Assembly: GCF_000746525.1 (NCBI RefSeq)
Contig: NZ_CP009048.1
Location: 1,667,501-1,731,500 of the forward strand
DNA from: Pseudomonas alkylphenolica
GTDB taxonomy: Bacteria > Pseudomonadota > Gammaproteobacteria > Pseudomonadales > Pseudomonadaceae
Direction: 5' to 3'
Length of the DNA stretch: 64,000 nucleotides
The notes under the pieces were generated by a model. The model had not been told where the DNA came from. It searched no databases and saw only the letters and a program-made list of their open reading frames with translations. Position 1 is the stretch's first letter. Every line of letters begins with the position of its first letter. Of the stretch, positions 20,428 through 29,608 are shown piece by piece. A program made the translations under genes and the position numbers.

Positions 20428-21714
20428 ATGTTGATGGCGTCGCTGATTTTCCTCCTGACCATTACTCTGGTGATCTGGCAGCCCCGCGGGCTGGGGGTTG
20501 GCTGGAGTGCTACTGGCGGTGCGGTGCTGGCATTGCTCAGCGGAGTGGTGCAGTGGGGTGATATTCCGGTGGTCTGGCAGATCATCTGGAACGCCACCGG
20601 CACCTTCATTGCCCTGATCATCATCAGCCTGTTGCTCGATGCCGCCGGTTTCTTCGCCTGGGCGGCGCTGCATGTGGCGCGCTGGGGGCGCGGCAGCGGG
20701 CGCCGGTTGTTCTGTTACATCGTGCTGCTCGGGGCGCTGGTTTCGGCGCTGTTCGCCAATGACGGCGCGGCCCTGATCCTCACACCGATTGTGGTGGCCA
20801 TGCTCCTGGCCTTGCGCTTCAGCCCGGCGGCGACCCTGGCGTTTGTCATGGCCGCAGGTTTCATCGCCGACACTGCAAGCTTGCCGCTGGTAGTGTCGAA
20901 CCTGGTCAACATCGTCTCGGCCGACTTCTTCGGCATCGGTTTCAACCGCTATGCCGCGGTGATGCTGCCGGTCAACCTGGTCAGCGTGGCGGCGACCCTG
21001 GCGGTGCTGCTGTGGTATTTCCGCCGCGACATCCCGGCCGACTACGACCCGCTGCAACTGGACCGCCCGCGTAGCGTGGTGCAGGACCCGGCGACCTTCG
21101 TTGCCGGCTGGCTGGTACTGGTGATCCTGCTGGTTGGCTGCTTCGCTCTGGAGCCGCTGGGTATCCCCATCAGTGCGATCTCGGCGGTGTGTGCCGCCGT
21201 ATTGCTGCTGGTGGCCGCACGTGGGCACAAGATATCCACACGCAAAGTGCTCAAAGAGGCGCCCTGGCACATCGTGGTGTTCTCCTTGGGCATGTACCTG
21301 GTGGTCTACGGCTTGCGCAACGCGGGATTGACCGATTACCTGGCCGGCTGGCTCGATGATTTCGCAGCAGGCGGGGTGTGGGGCGCCGCCATGGGTACGG
21401 GGTTGCTGGCGGCGTTGCTGTCTTCAGTCATGAACAACTTGCCGACGGTACTGATTGGCGCCTTGTCGATCGATGCCAGCGCGGCCAGCGGGGTGGTCAA
21501 GGAAGCAATGATCTACGCCAACGTGATCGGCAGCGACCTGGGGCCGAAAATCACCCCGATCGGCAGCCTGGCCACCTTGCTGTGGCTGCATGTGCTGGAG
21601 CGCAAGGGGGTGAAGATTGGCTGGGGCTACTACTTCAAGGTCGGGATTGTGCTGACCGTGCCGGTGTTGCTGCTGACTCTGGCGGCGTTGGCGCTGCGTT
21701 TGAGCTTGGGGTAG
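20428..21714 (+). CDS. arsB: Arsenite efflux membrane protein ArsB
   Basis: 428 residues, close to the usual ArsB length, with about twelve hydrophobic segments. Long stretches match ArsB as I know it: [88 protein letters not shown] and [20 protein letters not shown]. ArsB exports arsenite or antimonite, alone with the proton gradient or with ArsA. Unusually, no arsR, arsC or arsH lies beside it. Expression control is therefore not evident; the 166-bp upstream gap shows no clear ArsR dyad. Confidence 0.93.
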   Translation: MLMASLIFLLTITLVIWQPRGLGVGWSATGGAVLALLSGVVQWGDIPVVWQIIWNATGTFIALIIISLLLDAAGFFAWAALHVARWGRGSGRRLFCYIVLLGALVSALFANDGAALILTPIVVAMLLALRFSPAATLAFVMAAGFIADTASLPLVVSNLVNIVSADFFGIGFNRYAAVMLPVNLVSVAATLAVLLWYFRRDIPADYDPLQLDRPRSVVQDPATFVAGWLVLVILLVGCFALEPLGIPISAISAVCAAVLLLVAARGHKISTRKVLKEAPWHIVVFSLGMYLVVYGLRNAGLTDYLAGWLDDFAAGGVWGAAMGTGLLAALLSSVMNNLPTVLIGALSIDASAASGVVKEAMIYANVIGSDLGPKITPIGSLATLLWLHVLERKGVKIGWGYYFKVGIVLTVPVLLLTLAALALRLSLG

Positions 21715-21724
21715 TGGCGGATTC

Positions 21725-21792
21725 GATCGCGGGGCAAGCCCGCTCCCACCGGTGCACTGCAGAGCCGGTGGGAGCGGGCTTGCCCCGCGATC
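21725..21792. repeat. REP inverted pair between arsB and the DUF1853 gene
   Basis: Two 28-base arms (GATCGCGGGGCAAGCCCGCT...) in perfect inverted orientation around a 12-bp loop. The right arm overlaps the stop codon of the DUF1853 gene. It separates two convergent genes and could fold into a strong cruciform or bidirectional terminator-like RNA hairpin. Confidence 0.93.
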
Positions 21793-22741
21793 AACTACAG
21801 TCACCCGGCAGGTTTGGCCACACATCGGACACCAGAAACACCCGCTGCGCTTCCTCCCAATTCCCGTCCACACCTTCCACCAACCGCACCAGCAACTGTG
21901 CTGGCGCCAGTGGATCAAGCGCCTGCAGCCAGGCGCTCAAGCGTTCCTGACTCCAGCACTCCTCAGCCTCACACCGTGCCGGTGCCAGCCAGGCCTGCCG
22001 TGGCAACGGTTGCCAGCAGTCATGGCCGTGCCCGACAAAGGCTGGCCAGTCGCGCTGATGCAACCACTGCCCACGCAGGTGCTGCGGGTGTGAGCCCGTA
22101 GGTGAATCGGCATGCCCGGGCCAAGGATAGAACAGGTAACCGGCGAGCCAGAGCTGGGCGCTGAACTGCTCGATATCCAGTGCCGCCAGGGCTTCGCGGC
22201 TTTCAGCCCGGGCGGAAATCGGCAACTGGTGATCGGCCAGGTGCGCAAGCTTGCGGTCCAGGCGGTCGTGGCAGCCCGGGCCCAGCCAGTGAGCCGGGTC
22301 CTTGCCATCGCCGCCCGGTGGCCCCAGGTAGAGCTTGATGGCCAGCTCCTGGTGATGCACGCCTTCAGCATCGCGCAGCAGGATATCCAGCTCGCCCAGG
22401 GTGTGGCCGCCCGTGCGGATCGGCAGATTGGCGGCCAGCAACTCCACGCCAGGCGCCTGCTGCAGGGCAAACTGCCAGAGACGTTCGTAGTACAGGCCCA
22501 GGCGCCGGGTCGCGGTCTGCGCGAGCCAGTGATCCAGCGCACGGCTGTCGCTGTCCAGGGCACACAGCCATTGCTGCAGCTGTTCGGGGTGCGCAATCCA
22601 GTCACTGGCAGCCAGCGGATGACGCTGGGGCCAGGGCGTGTCGCGCAGCATCGGCGGCGCGAGGATGACCCAGGCCAGGTCGCGCACCTGAGGCTGGCGC
22701 AACTGGCGGGGCAGGTCGATCAGGCCGGGAAAAGGGTTCAT
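21791..22741 (-). CDS. DUF1853 family protein
   Basis: 316 residues, no signal peptide or membrane helix. The blocks [28 protein letters not shown] and [14 protein letters not shown]...[11 protein letters not shown] recall DUF1853. The E-L-D-x-L ... E-x-A-I-K spacing resembles the D-(E)xK core of PD-(D/E)XK nuclease folds, but that is inference. It is divergent from nadK with a 135-bp gap, and its stop codon lies in the REP arm. Confidence 0.78.
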   Translation of the reverse strand: MNPFPGLIDLPRQLRQPQVRDLAWVILAPPMLRDTPWPQRHPLAASDWIAHPEQLQQWLCALDSDSRALDHWLAQTATRRLGLYYERLWQFALQQAPGVELLAANLPIRTGGHTLGELDILLRDAEGVHHQELAIKLYLGPPGGDGKDPAHWLGPGCHDRLDRKLAHLADHQLPISARAESREALAALDIEQFSAQLWLAGYLFYPWPGHADSPTGSHPQHLRGQWLHQRDWPAFVGHGHDCWQPLPRQAWLAPARCEAEECWSQERLSAWLQALDPLAPAQLLVRLVEGVDGNWEEAQRVFLVSDVWPNLPGDCS

Positions 22742-22876
22742 CCAGCGAGCATAGCCGCTAAGCCCCCGGCCTTGGCGATTTTCTCCAGTGTTTGCCGCTA
22801 CCCGGCGCTTTCGCCCATAATCGACTCTTTGGCGAGTCCCGCCTCTTTACCCGCTGTAGCGCCTAGCAGGAGCCCC

Positions 22877-23767
22877 ATGGAGCAATTTCGCAATATCGGT
22901 ATCATCGGCCGCCTCGGTAGCTCGCAGGTGCTCGATACTATTCGCCGACTGAAAAAATTCCTGCTGGAACGGCATCTGCACGTCATCCTCGAAGACACGA
23001 TCGCTGAAGTCCTGCCCGGCCACGGCCTGCAGACCTCTTCGCGCAAGCTGCTGGGTGAGGTCTGTGACCTGGTCATCGTCGTTGGCGGCGATGGCAGCCT
23101 GCTCGGCGCCGCACGGGCCCTGGCCAAGCACAACACACCGGTGCTGGGCATCAACCGTGGCAGCCTGGGCTTTCTCACCGATATCCGCCCGGACGAGCTG
23201 GAAGTAAAGGTCGCCGAGGTGCTCGACGGCCACTATCTGGTGGAAAACCGCTTCCTGCTCCAGGCCGAAGTACGCCGGCATGCCGAAGCCATCGGCCAGG
23301 GCGACGCGCTCAACGACGTGGTGCTGCACCCGGGCAAGTCGACGCGGATGATCGAATTCGAGATCTACATCGATGGCCAGTTCGTCTGCAGCCAGAAGGC
23401 CGACGGCCTGATCGTCGCCACTCCGACCGGTTCGACCGCCTACGCGCTGTCGGCGGGCGGGCCGATCATGCACCCGAAACTCGATGCCATCGTGATTGTG
23501 CCGATGTACCCGCACACCCTGTCCGGGCGGCCGATTGTGGTCGACGGCAACAGTGAGCTGAAGATCGTGGTCTCCAAGGACCTGCAGATCTACCCGCAGA
23601 TTTCCTGTGACGGTCAGAACCACTTCACCTGCGCTCCCGGCGACACCATCACGGTGAACAAGAAGTCGCAGAAACTGCGCCTGATCCACCCGCTGGATCA
23701 CAATTATTACGAGGTCTGCCGGACCAAACTCGGTTGGGGCAGCCGCCTGGGTGGTGGAGGCGAGTGA
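22877..23767 (+). CDS. nadK: NAD kinase NadK
   Basis: 296 residues. It phosphorylates NAD to NADP using ATP (or polyphosphate). The GGDG motif is at residues 70-73 (VVGGDGSLLGAAR), followed by NRGSLGFLTDI. The conserved TPTGSTAYALSAGGPI and C-terminal blocks are present. An open frame extends far upstream, but the ATG at 22877 with AGGAG before it begins the family N-terminus (FRNIGIIGR). It starts a + strand set whose members overlap: nadK, metallophosphoesterase, rhomboid protease. Confidence 0.96.
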   Translation: MEQFRNIGIIGRLGSSQVLDTIRRLKKFLLERHLHVILEDTIAEVLPGHGLQTSSRKLLGEVCDLVIVVGGDGSLLGAARALAKHNTPVLGINRGSLGFLTDIRPDELEVKVAEVLDGHYLVENRFLLQAEVRRHAEAIGQGDALNDVVLHPGKSTRMIEFEIYIDGQFVCSQKADGLIVATPTGSTAYALSAGGPIMHPKLDAIVIVPMYPHTLSGRPIVVDGNSELKIVVSKDLQIYPQISCDGQNHFTCAPGDTITVNKKSQKLRLIHPLDHNYYEVCRTKLGWGSRLGGGGE

Positions 23768-24738
23768 TGCTCGATCCAGCCCGTAGTTACGACCTGATTG
23801 GTGACGTGCACGGCTGTGCGCACACCCTCGAACGCCTGCTCGATACCCTCGGCTACAAACGCCAGGGCGGGGTCTGGCGCCATGCCCAGCGCCAGGCGCT
23901 GTTCCTTGGCGACATCATCGACCGCGGCCCGCGGATTCGCGAGGCGCTGCACATCGTCCACGACATGGTCGATGCCGGCCAGGCCCGCTGCATCATGGGC
24001 AATCATGAGTACAACGCTCTGGGCTGGAACACCCCGGCCTTGCCCGAGACGGGCAAGCAGTTCGTGCGCGAGCACAACCCGCGCCACGGTCGGCTGATCT
24101 ACGAAACCCTGACCCAGTTCGAGCAGCATCCGGGGGACTGGCATGACTTCCTCGAATGGTTCTACGAGTTGCCGCTGTTTCTCGACGCCGGGCGCTTCCG
24201 CCTGGTCCACGCCTGCTGGGACCATCGGCTGATCGATGCACTGCGCCAGCAGCACCCCGACGGCTGCATCGATGAGCATTTCATCCAGGCCTCAGGGGTG
24301 TCCGACAGTTTTGCCGCGACGGTCTGCAACCGATTGCTGCGCGGCACCGACATGCGCCTGCCGGACGGTCTGACCCTGACCGGCGGCGACGGCCTGACTC
24401 GTGCCTTCTTCCGCACCAAGTTCTGGGAAGAGGACCCGCAGACCTACGGCGATATTGTCTTCCAGCCCGACGCCTTGCCCGAAAAAGTCGCCAGTACGCC
24501 ATTGAGCCACAGTCAGAAGAATGCCTTGCTGCGTTACGGCGAAGACGAACCGATGCTGTTCGTCGGCCACTACTGGCGCAGCGGCAAACCGGCACCGATC
24601 CGTTCCAACCTGGCCTGCCTGGATTACAGTGCGGTGCTGTACGGCAAACTGGTCGCATACCGTCTCGATGATGAAACCCGGATCGACCCGCGCAAATTCG
24701 TCTGGGTTGATGTCGACCGGCCGGAGGCCAGCCAATGA
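23767..24738 (+). CDS. Metallophosphoesterase
   Basis: 323 residues of the calcineurin-like phosphoesterase fold. Metal-binding motifs are clear: YDLIGDVHG, GDIIDRGP and CIMGNHEYN, with later histidines (VHACWDH, FVGHYW). The pattern resembles PrpA/ApaH-type enzymes acting on phosphoproteins or dinucleoside polyphosphates. The substrate is not fixed by sequence. The start overlaps the nadK stop by one base (TGATG) and the stop overlaps the rhomboid start, so expression should be coupled to nadK. Confidence 0.88.
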   Translation: MLDPARSYDLIGDVHGCAHTLERLLDTLGYKRQGGVWRHAQRQALFLGDIIDRGPRIREALHIVHDMVDAGQARCIMGNHEYNALGWNTPALPETGKQFVREHNPRHGRLIYETLTQFEQHPGDWHDFLEWFYELPLFLDAGRFRLVHACWDHRLIDALRQQHPDGCIDEHFIQASGVSDSFAATVCNRLLRGTDMRLPDGLTLTGGDGLTRAFFRTKFWEEDPQTYGDIVFQPDALPEKVASTPLSHSQKNALLRYGEDEPMLFVGHYWRSGKPAPIRSNLACLDYSAVLYGKLVAYRLDDETRIDPRKFVWVDVDRPEASQ

Positions 24739-25607
24739 CTGCAGTGGTGGTGTTACGCATGCCTTTGAACGCCGACCTCAGCGGCTTTGTCGGCCTGCTG
24801 CGGCGTTTGCAGGTGCCGCACCGGGTCAGCGAGGAGGGCGGTGACCAAGTGCTGTGGGTGGCGGAAAACCTCGCTGAGGATGTGCGCGAGCTGTACCAGC
24901 GCTTTCCCGAGGGCGATGCCGATTTCCAGCTGCCTGCCGAGGCCGCCCTGAAGCCGCCTGCGCGGCCGGGCCTCGCCGAACAGTTGCGCGCCAGCAAGGC
25001 CACGGCAGTGGTGTTGTTGCTGTGCCTGATCGTCGCCGGCCTGACCGGCCTTGGCGACAACTTTGCCACCCTGAGCTGGCTGACCTTTCTCGATTTTCGC
25101 GTACAGGGCGACTACCTGTACTTCACGCCGCTGGCCGCGAGCCTGGCCGACGGCCAATGGTGGCGTCTGTTCACGCCGATGCTGGTGCATTTCGGCATCC
25201 TCCACCTGGCCATGAACGCCCTGTGGTACTGGGAACTGGGCCGGCGTATCGAGCTGCGCCAGGGGCCCTGGTCGCTGCTCAGCCTGACCTTGCTGTTCAG
25301 CCTGGTATCCAATGCCGCGCAGTACCTGTTCGGCGGGCCGAGCCTGTTCGGTGGCCTGTCGGGGGTGCTCTACGGCTTGCTCGGGCACATCTGGCTGTAC
25401 CAGTGGCTGGCGCCGAACCCGGTCTATCGCATGCCGCGTGGGGTCCTGGTAATGATGCTGGTCTGGCTGTTGCTGTGCCTGTCCGGACTGGTCAGCCTGC
25501 TGGGCTTCGGTCAGATCGCCAACGCCGCCCACGTCGGCGGGTTGTTGGTCGGTTGCCTCAGCGGGCTCTTGGGCGGGGCGCTGGCCCGGCGTAAACTTAC
25601 GGCTTGA
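24735..25607 (+). CDS. Rhomboid family intramembrane serine protease (GlpG-like)
   Basis: 290 residues. A soluble N-terminal domain of about 90 residues resembles the GlpG cytoplasmic domain (LRMPLNADLSGFVGLLRR). Six membrane helices follow. Catalytic Ser209 lies in the loop GGLSGVLYG, and His266 in NAAHVGGLLVG. A HFGILHLAMNALWYWELG block matches the rhomboid oxyanion region. It cleaves membrane proteins within or near the membrane; the substrate is unknown. It overlaps the preceding gene by four bases. Confidence 0.93.
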   Translation: MTAVVVLRMPLNADLSGFVGLLRRLQVPHRVSEEGGDQVLWVAENLAEDVRELYQRFPEGDADFQLPAEAALKPPARPGLAEQLRASKATAVVLLLCLIVAGLTGLGDNFATLSWLTFLDFRVQGDYLYFTPLAASLADGQWWRLFTPMLVHFGILHLAMNALWYWELGRRIELRQGPWSLLSLTLLFSLVSNAAQYLFGGPSLFGGLSGVLYGLLGHIWLYQWLAPNPVYRMPRGVLVMMLVWLLLCLSGLVSLLGFGQIANAAHVGGLLVGCLSGLLGGALARRKLTA

Positions 25608-25620
25608 TTTGGGAGACGCT

Positions 25621-25881
25621 ATGTCCACTTTTGCGCAAATGATCGAGAACATCACCCCGGAAATCTACGAGAGCCTGAAACTGGCCGTGGAACTGGGTAA
25701 ATGGGCGGATGGGCGCAAGCTCACCACCGAGCAGAAAGAGCTGTCGCTGCAGGCGGTGATCGCCTGGGAGATGCAGAACCTGCCGGAAGAGCAGCGTACC
25801 GGTTACATGGGCCCGCAAGAATGCAGCTCGAAGTCGGCACCGGTCGCCAATATCCTGTTCAAGTCGGACGCGATCCATTGA
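25621..25881 (+). CDS. DUF1315 family protein (YeaC-like)
   Basis: 86 residues, soluble. The family pattern is evident: FAQMIENITPEIYESLKLAVELGKW, then a basic helix and NLPEEQRTGYMGPQ. Function unknown. A GGGAGA ribosome site precedes the ATG. The stop overlaps the TTG start of the next gene (TTGA), suggesting coupling to the DUF2797 protein. Confidence 0.85.
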   Translation: MSTFAQMIENITPEIYESLKLAVELGKWADGRKLTTEQKELSLQAVIAWEMQNLPEEQRTGYMGPQECSSKSAPVANILFKSDAIH

Positions 25882-26708
25882 TCGAACTTGGCCGCGGCTC
25901 CATCAGTAAAATGTCGGCGCGTCTCGACGCGCCTGTGGTGCAGTACGCTTTTCGCCTGGGCGAGCAGGAAGTGCCGGTCAATCCGCTGATCGGCAAGACC
26001 CTGCGCCTGGAATATCTCGGTGCCATCCATTGCAGTCACTGCGGTCGCAAGACCAAGACCAGCTTCAGCCAGGGCTACTGCTACCCGTGCATGACCAAGC
26101 TGGCCCAGTGCGATGTGTGCATCATGGCTCCGGAAAAATGCCACTACGACCAGGGCACCTGCCGTGAACCGTCCTGGGGCGAGCAGTTCTGCATGACCGA
26201 TCATGTGGTGTACCTGGCCAACTCCTCGGGCATCAAGGTCGGCATCACCCGCGCCAGCCAGCTGCCCACCCGCTGGCTTGACCAGGGCGCCAGCCAGGCC
26301 TTGCCGATCGTGCGGGTCGCCACCCGCCAGCAGTCGGGGCTGGTCGAAGACCTGTTCCGCAGCCAGGTGGCCGACCGTACCAACTGGCGGGCGCTGCTCA
26401 AGGGCGATGCCGAGGCGGTCGACCTAGTGGCGGTGCGCGATCAGCTGTTCGACAGTTGTGCCGAGGGCTTCAGTGCCTTGCAGACGCGCTTCGGCCTACA
26501 AGCCATCCAGCCGCTGAGCGATGCCGAAGTCCTGGAAATCCGCTACCCGGTCGAGGCCTACCCGAGCAAGATCGTCAGCTTCAACCTGGACAAGAACCCG
26601 GTGGCCGAAGGCACGCTGCTGGGCATCAAGGGCCAGTACCTGATCTTCGATACCGGTGTGATCAATATTCGCAAGTACACGGCGTACCAGCTCGCCGTGC
26701 ATCAGTAA
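25878..26708 (+). CDS. DUF2797 family protein with zinc-binding and GIY-YIG-like segments
   Basis: 276 residues from the TTG at 25878; an internal ATG at 25911 (MSARLDAP) is a possible start. The N-terminal part is cysteine-rich (CSHCGRKTK, CYPCMTKLAQCDVC, then single Cys in EKCHYD and TCREPS), suggesting one or two zinc sites. The middle reads VVYLANSSGIKVGITRASQL followed by TRWLDQGA, which looks like the strand-loop-strand and catalytic Arg of GIY-YIG nucleases. That resemblance is my inference. Function unknown. It is coupled to the DUF1315 gene and precedes pepN by 13 bp. Confidence 0.82.
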   Translation: MIELGRGSISKMSARLDAPVVQYAFRLGEQEVPVNPLIGKTLRLEYLGAIHCSHCGRKTKTSFSQGYCYPCMTKLAQCDVCIMAPEKCHYDQGTCREPSWGEQFCMTDHVVYLANSSGIKVGITRASQLPTRWLDQGASQALPIVRVATRQQSGLVEDLFRSQVADRTNWRALLKGDAEAVDLVAVRDQLFDSCAEGFSALQTRFGLQAIQPLSDAEVLEIRYPVEAYPSKIVSFNLDKNPVAEGTLLGIKGQYLIFDTGVINIRKYTAYQLAVHQ

Positions 26709-26721
26709 AAAGGACCGCCAC

Positions 26722-29379
26722 ATGCGTACCGAACAGCCGCAAGTGATCTACCTCAAGGACTATCAGGCGCCCGAGTACCTGATCGACGAGACGCACCTGA
26801 CCTTCGAACTGTTCGAGGACCACAGCCTGGTCCACGCGCAGCTGGTCATGCGCCGCAACCCCGCCCGTGGCGCCGGCCTGCCGCCGCTGGTCCTCGATGG
26901 CCAGCAGCTGGAGCTGCTCAGCGTCGCTCTGGATGATCAGGCCCTGAGTGCTGGCGACTACCAGCTCGACGACAGTCACCTGACCGTGCAGCCCAAGGCC
27001 GCGACCTTCACCCTCGACACCAGCGTGAAGATCCACCCGGAAAGCAACACCGCGCTGGAAGGCCTGTACAAGTCCGGCAGCATGTTCTGCACCCAATGCG
27101 AGGCCGAGGGTTTCCGCAAGATCACCTATTACCTCGACCGCCCGGACGTGATGAGCAAATTCACCACCACGGTGATCGCCGAACAGCATCGCTATCCGGT
27201 GTTGCTGTCCAACGGCAACCCGGTCGGCACCGGGCCGCAGGACGATGGTCGGCACTGGGCGACCTGGGAAGACCCGTTCATGAAACCGGCCTACCTGTTT
27301 GCCCTGGTGGCCGGTGACCTGTGGTGTGTCGAAGACAAGTTCACCCGTCAGTCGGGCCGTGACGTGACCCTGCGCATCTATGTCGAGCCGGAAAACATCG
27401 ACAAATGCCAGCACGCCATGACCAGCCTGAAGAAGTCCATGCGCTGGGACGAAGAGGTCTATGGCCGCGAGTACGACCTGGACATCTTCATGATCGTCGC
27501 GGTCAACGACTTCAACATGGGCGCCATGGAAAACAAGGGCCTGAACATCTTCAACTCCAGTTGCGTGCTGGCCCGCGCCGAAACCGCGACCGATGCCGCG
27601 CACCAGCGGGTCGAGGCGGTGGTGGCCCACGAATACTTCCACAACTGGTCGGGCAACCGCGTGACCTGCCGCGACTGGTTCCAGCTGTCGCTCAAGGAAG
27701 GCTTCACGGTATTCCGCGATTCGGAATTCAGTGCCGACATGAACTCGCGCACGGTCAAGCGTATCGAGGACGTGGCCTACCTGCGCACCCACCAGTTCGC
27801 CGAAGACGCCGGCCCTATGGCCCACGCCGTGCGCCCGGACAGCTTCATCGAGATCTCCAACTTCTACACCCTGACCGTCTACGAGAAGGGCTCGGAAGTG
27901 GTGCGCATGGTGCGTACCTTGCTGGGGGCCGAAGGTTTCCGCAAAGGCAGCGACCTGTACTTCGAGCGCCATGACGGCCAGGCCGTGACCTGCGACGACT
28001 TCATCAAGGCCATGGAAGATGCCAACGGCGTCGACCTGACCCAGTTCAAGCGCTGGTACAGCCAGGCCGGTACCCCGCGTCTGGCGGTCAGCGAGCATTA
28101 CGACAGCGCTGCGCAGACCTACAGCCTGACCTTCCGTCAGAGCTACCCGGCGACCCCGGACAAGGTCGAGAAGAAGCCGTTCGTGATCCCGGTCGAACTC
28201 GGCCTGCTCGATGCCCAGGGCAACGATATCGCCCTGCGCCTGCAAGGTGAAGCCGCGGCTGCTGGCACCTCGCGCGTACTGTCGGTGACCGAGGCCGAGC
28301 AGACCTTCACCTTCGTCGACGTCGCCGCCAAGCCGCTGCCATCGCTGTTGCGCGGCTTCAGTGCGCCGGTAAAGTTGAGCTTCCCTTACGATCGCGACCA
28401 GCTGATGTTCCTCATGCAGCATGACAGCGACGGCTTCAACCGTTGGGAAGCCGGCCAGCAATTGTCGGTGCAGGTACTGCAGGAGCTGATCGCTCAGCAT
28501 CAGCAGGGTAATGCGCTGGTGCTCGACCAGCGTCTGGTCACGGCGTTGGGCACAGTACTGGCCAACGAGCAGCTGGACCAGGCCATGGTCGCCGAGATGC
28601 TCTCGCTGCCAAGCGAGGCCTACCTCACCGAAATCAGCGAAGTGGCGGATGTCGATGCCATTCACGCGGCCCGTGAGTTTGCCCGCAAGCAGATCGCTGA
28701 TCAGCTGTTCGACGCCTTGAATGCACGTTACCAGGCCAACCGCGGCCTCTCGCGGACAACCGAATACGTCGCCGCAGCGGAACACTTCGCTCGTCGCAGC
28801 CTGCAGAACATTGCCCTGTCGTACCTGATGCTCAGTGGTAAGCCTGAAGTACTGGCTGCGACCCAGGAGCAGTTCGACGCCTGTGACAACATGACCGAGC
28901 GTCTTACTGCGCTGGCCGTGCTGGTCAACTCGCCGTTCGAGGCCGAGCGGGGCAAGGCGCTGGAAGTCTTTGCGGAAAACTTCAAGGACAACCCGCTGGT
29001 CATGGACCAATGGTTCAGCGTACAGGCGGCCAGCACCCTGCCGGGAGGCCTGGCACGGGTCAAGGCGCTGATGCAGCATCCGGCGTTCACGATGAAGAAC
29101 CCGAACAAGGTGCGTGCCCTGATCGGTGCCTTTGCCGGGCAGAACCTGGTCAACTTCCATGCGGCCGATGGCTCTGGCTATCGCTTCCTGGCGGACCTGG
29201 TGATCGAGCTCAACGCCCTCAACCCGCAGATCGCCTCGCGCCAGCTGGCGCCGCTGACCCGCTGGCGCAAGTACGATGCGGCGCGTCAGGCACTGATGAA
29301 GGCCGAACTGGAGCGCATTCTGGCCTCCGGTTCGCTGTCCAGCGATGTGTACGAAGTCGTGAGCAAGAGCCTGGCTTGA
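26722..29379 (+). CDS. pepN: Aminopeptidase N PepN
   Basis: 885 residues, an M1 family zinc aminopeptidase in the cytoplasm. The substrate-binding GAMEN motif is at residues 267-271. The zinc site HEYFH-X18-E is formed by His303, His307 and Glu326, with Glu304 as general base. The C-terminal ~400 residues form the alpha-solenoid cap. PepN removes N-terminal residues in peptide turnover. The ribosome site AAAGGA precedes the ATG. The gene ends 7 bp before a REP pair. Confidence 0.97.
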   Translation: MRTEQPQVIYLKDYQAPEYLIDETHLTFELFEDHSLVHAQLVMRRNPARGAGLPPLVLDGQQLELLSVALDDQALSAGDYQLDDSHLTVQPKAATFTLDTSVKIHPESNTALEGLYKSGSMFCTQCEAEGFRKITYYLDRPDVMSKFTTTVIAEQHRYPVLLSNGNPVGTGPQDDGRHWATWEDPFMKPAYLFALVAGDLWCVEDKFTRQSGRDVTLRIYVEPENIDKCQHAMTSLKKSMRWDEEVYGREYDLDIFMIVAVNDFNMGAMENKGLNIFNSSCVLARAETATDAAHQRVEAVVAHEYFHNWSGNRVTCRDWFQLSLKEGFTVFRDSEFSADMNSRTVKRIEDVAYLRTHQFAEDAGPMAHAVRPDSFIEISNFYTLTVYEKGSEVVRMVRTLLGAEGFRKGSDLYFERHDGQAVTCDDFIKAMEDANGVDLTQFKRWYSQAGTPRLAVSEHYDSAAQTYSLTFRQSYPATPDKVEKKPFVIPVELGLLDAQGNDIALRLQGEAAAAGTSRVLSVTEAEQTFTFVDVAAKPLPSLLRGFSAPVKLSFPYDRDQLMFLMQHDSDGFNRWEAGQQLSVQVLQELIAQHQQGNALVLDQRLVTALGTVLANEQLDQAMVAEMLSLPSEAYLTEISEVADVDAIHAAREFARKQIADQLFDALNARYQANRGLSRTTEYVAAAEHFARRSLQNIALSYLMLSGKPEVLAATQEQFDACDNMTERLTALAVLVNSPFEAERGKALEVFAENFKDNPLVMDQWFSVQAASTLPGGLARVKALMQHPAFTMKNPNKVRALIGAFAGQNLVNFHAADGSGYRFLADLVIELNALNPQIASRQLAPLTRWRKYDAARQALMKAELERILASGSLSSDVYEVVSKSLA

Positions 29380-29386
29380 CGGCCTG

Positions 29387-29450
29387 ATCGCGGGACAAGC
29401 CCGCTCCCACAGGTGTAGCTGAACCTGTGGGAGCGGGCTTGTCCCGCGAT
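29387..29450. repeat. REP inverted pair after pepN
   Basis: Two 28-base arms (ATCGCGGGACAAGCCCGCTC...) around an 8-bp loop, perfect inverted repeat. Both arms carry the GGGACAAG variant instead of GGGGCAAG, so the paired arms have stayed matched. The remaining 158 bp before the next gene hold no ORF I can support. Confidence 0.93.
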
Positions 29451-29608
29451 GTTTTTCCCCGCTTAACAAAAGATAACGTCCCGTTCGTTGTCAGCCCTTC
29501 GCAAACCCCGATAGGATGGCTTTCAGCTTTTGCGGGGCTCTGGAACACGGTTTCCACCAGCACCCGCAAATAGATTGACCCAAATAACAATAATCGGGGG
29601 ACAGATCT

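Noticed and set aside
26662-29469. Minus-strand open frame covering pepN
   Set aside because: Antisense shadow; the pepN motifs on the other strand are complete.
29505-29535. Possible sigma54 promoter (TGGC...TTGC) before the YCF48-like gene
   Set aside because: The GG and GC pairs are 12 bases apart instead of 10.
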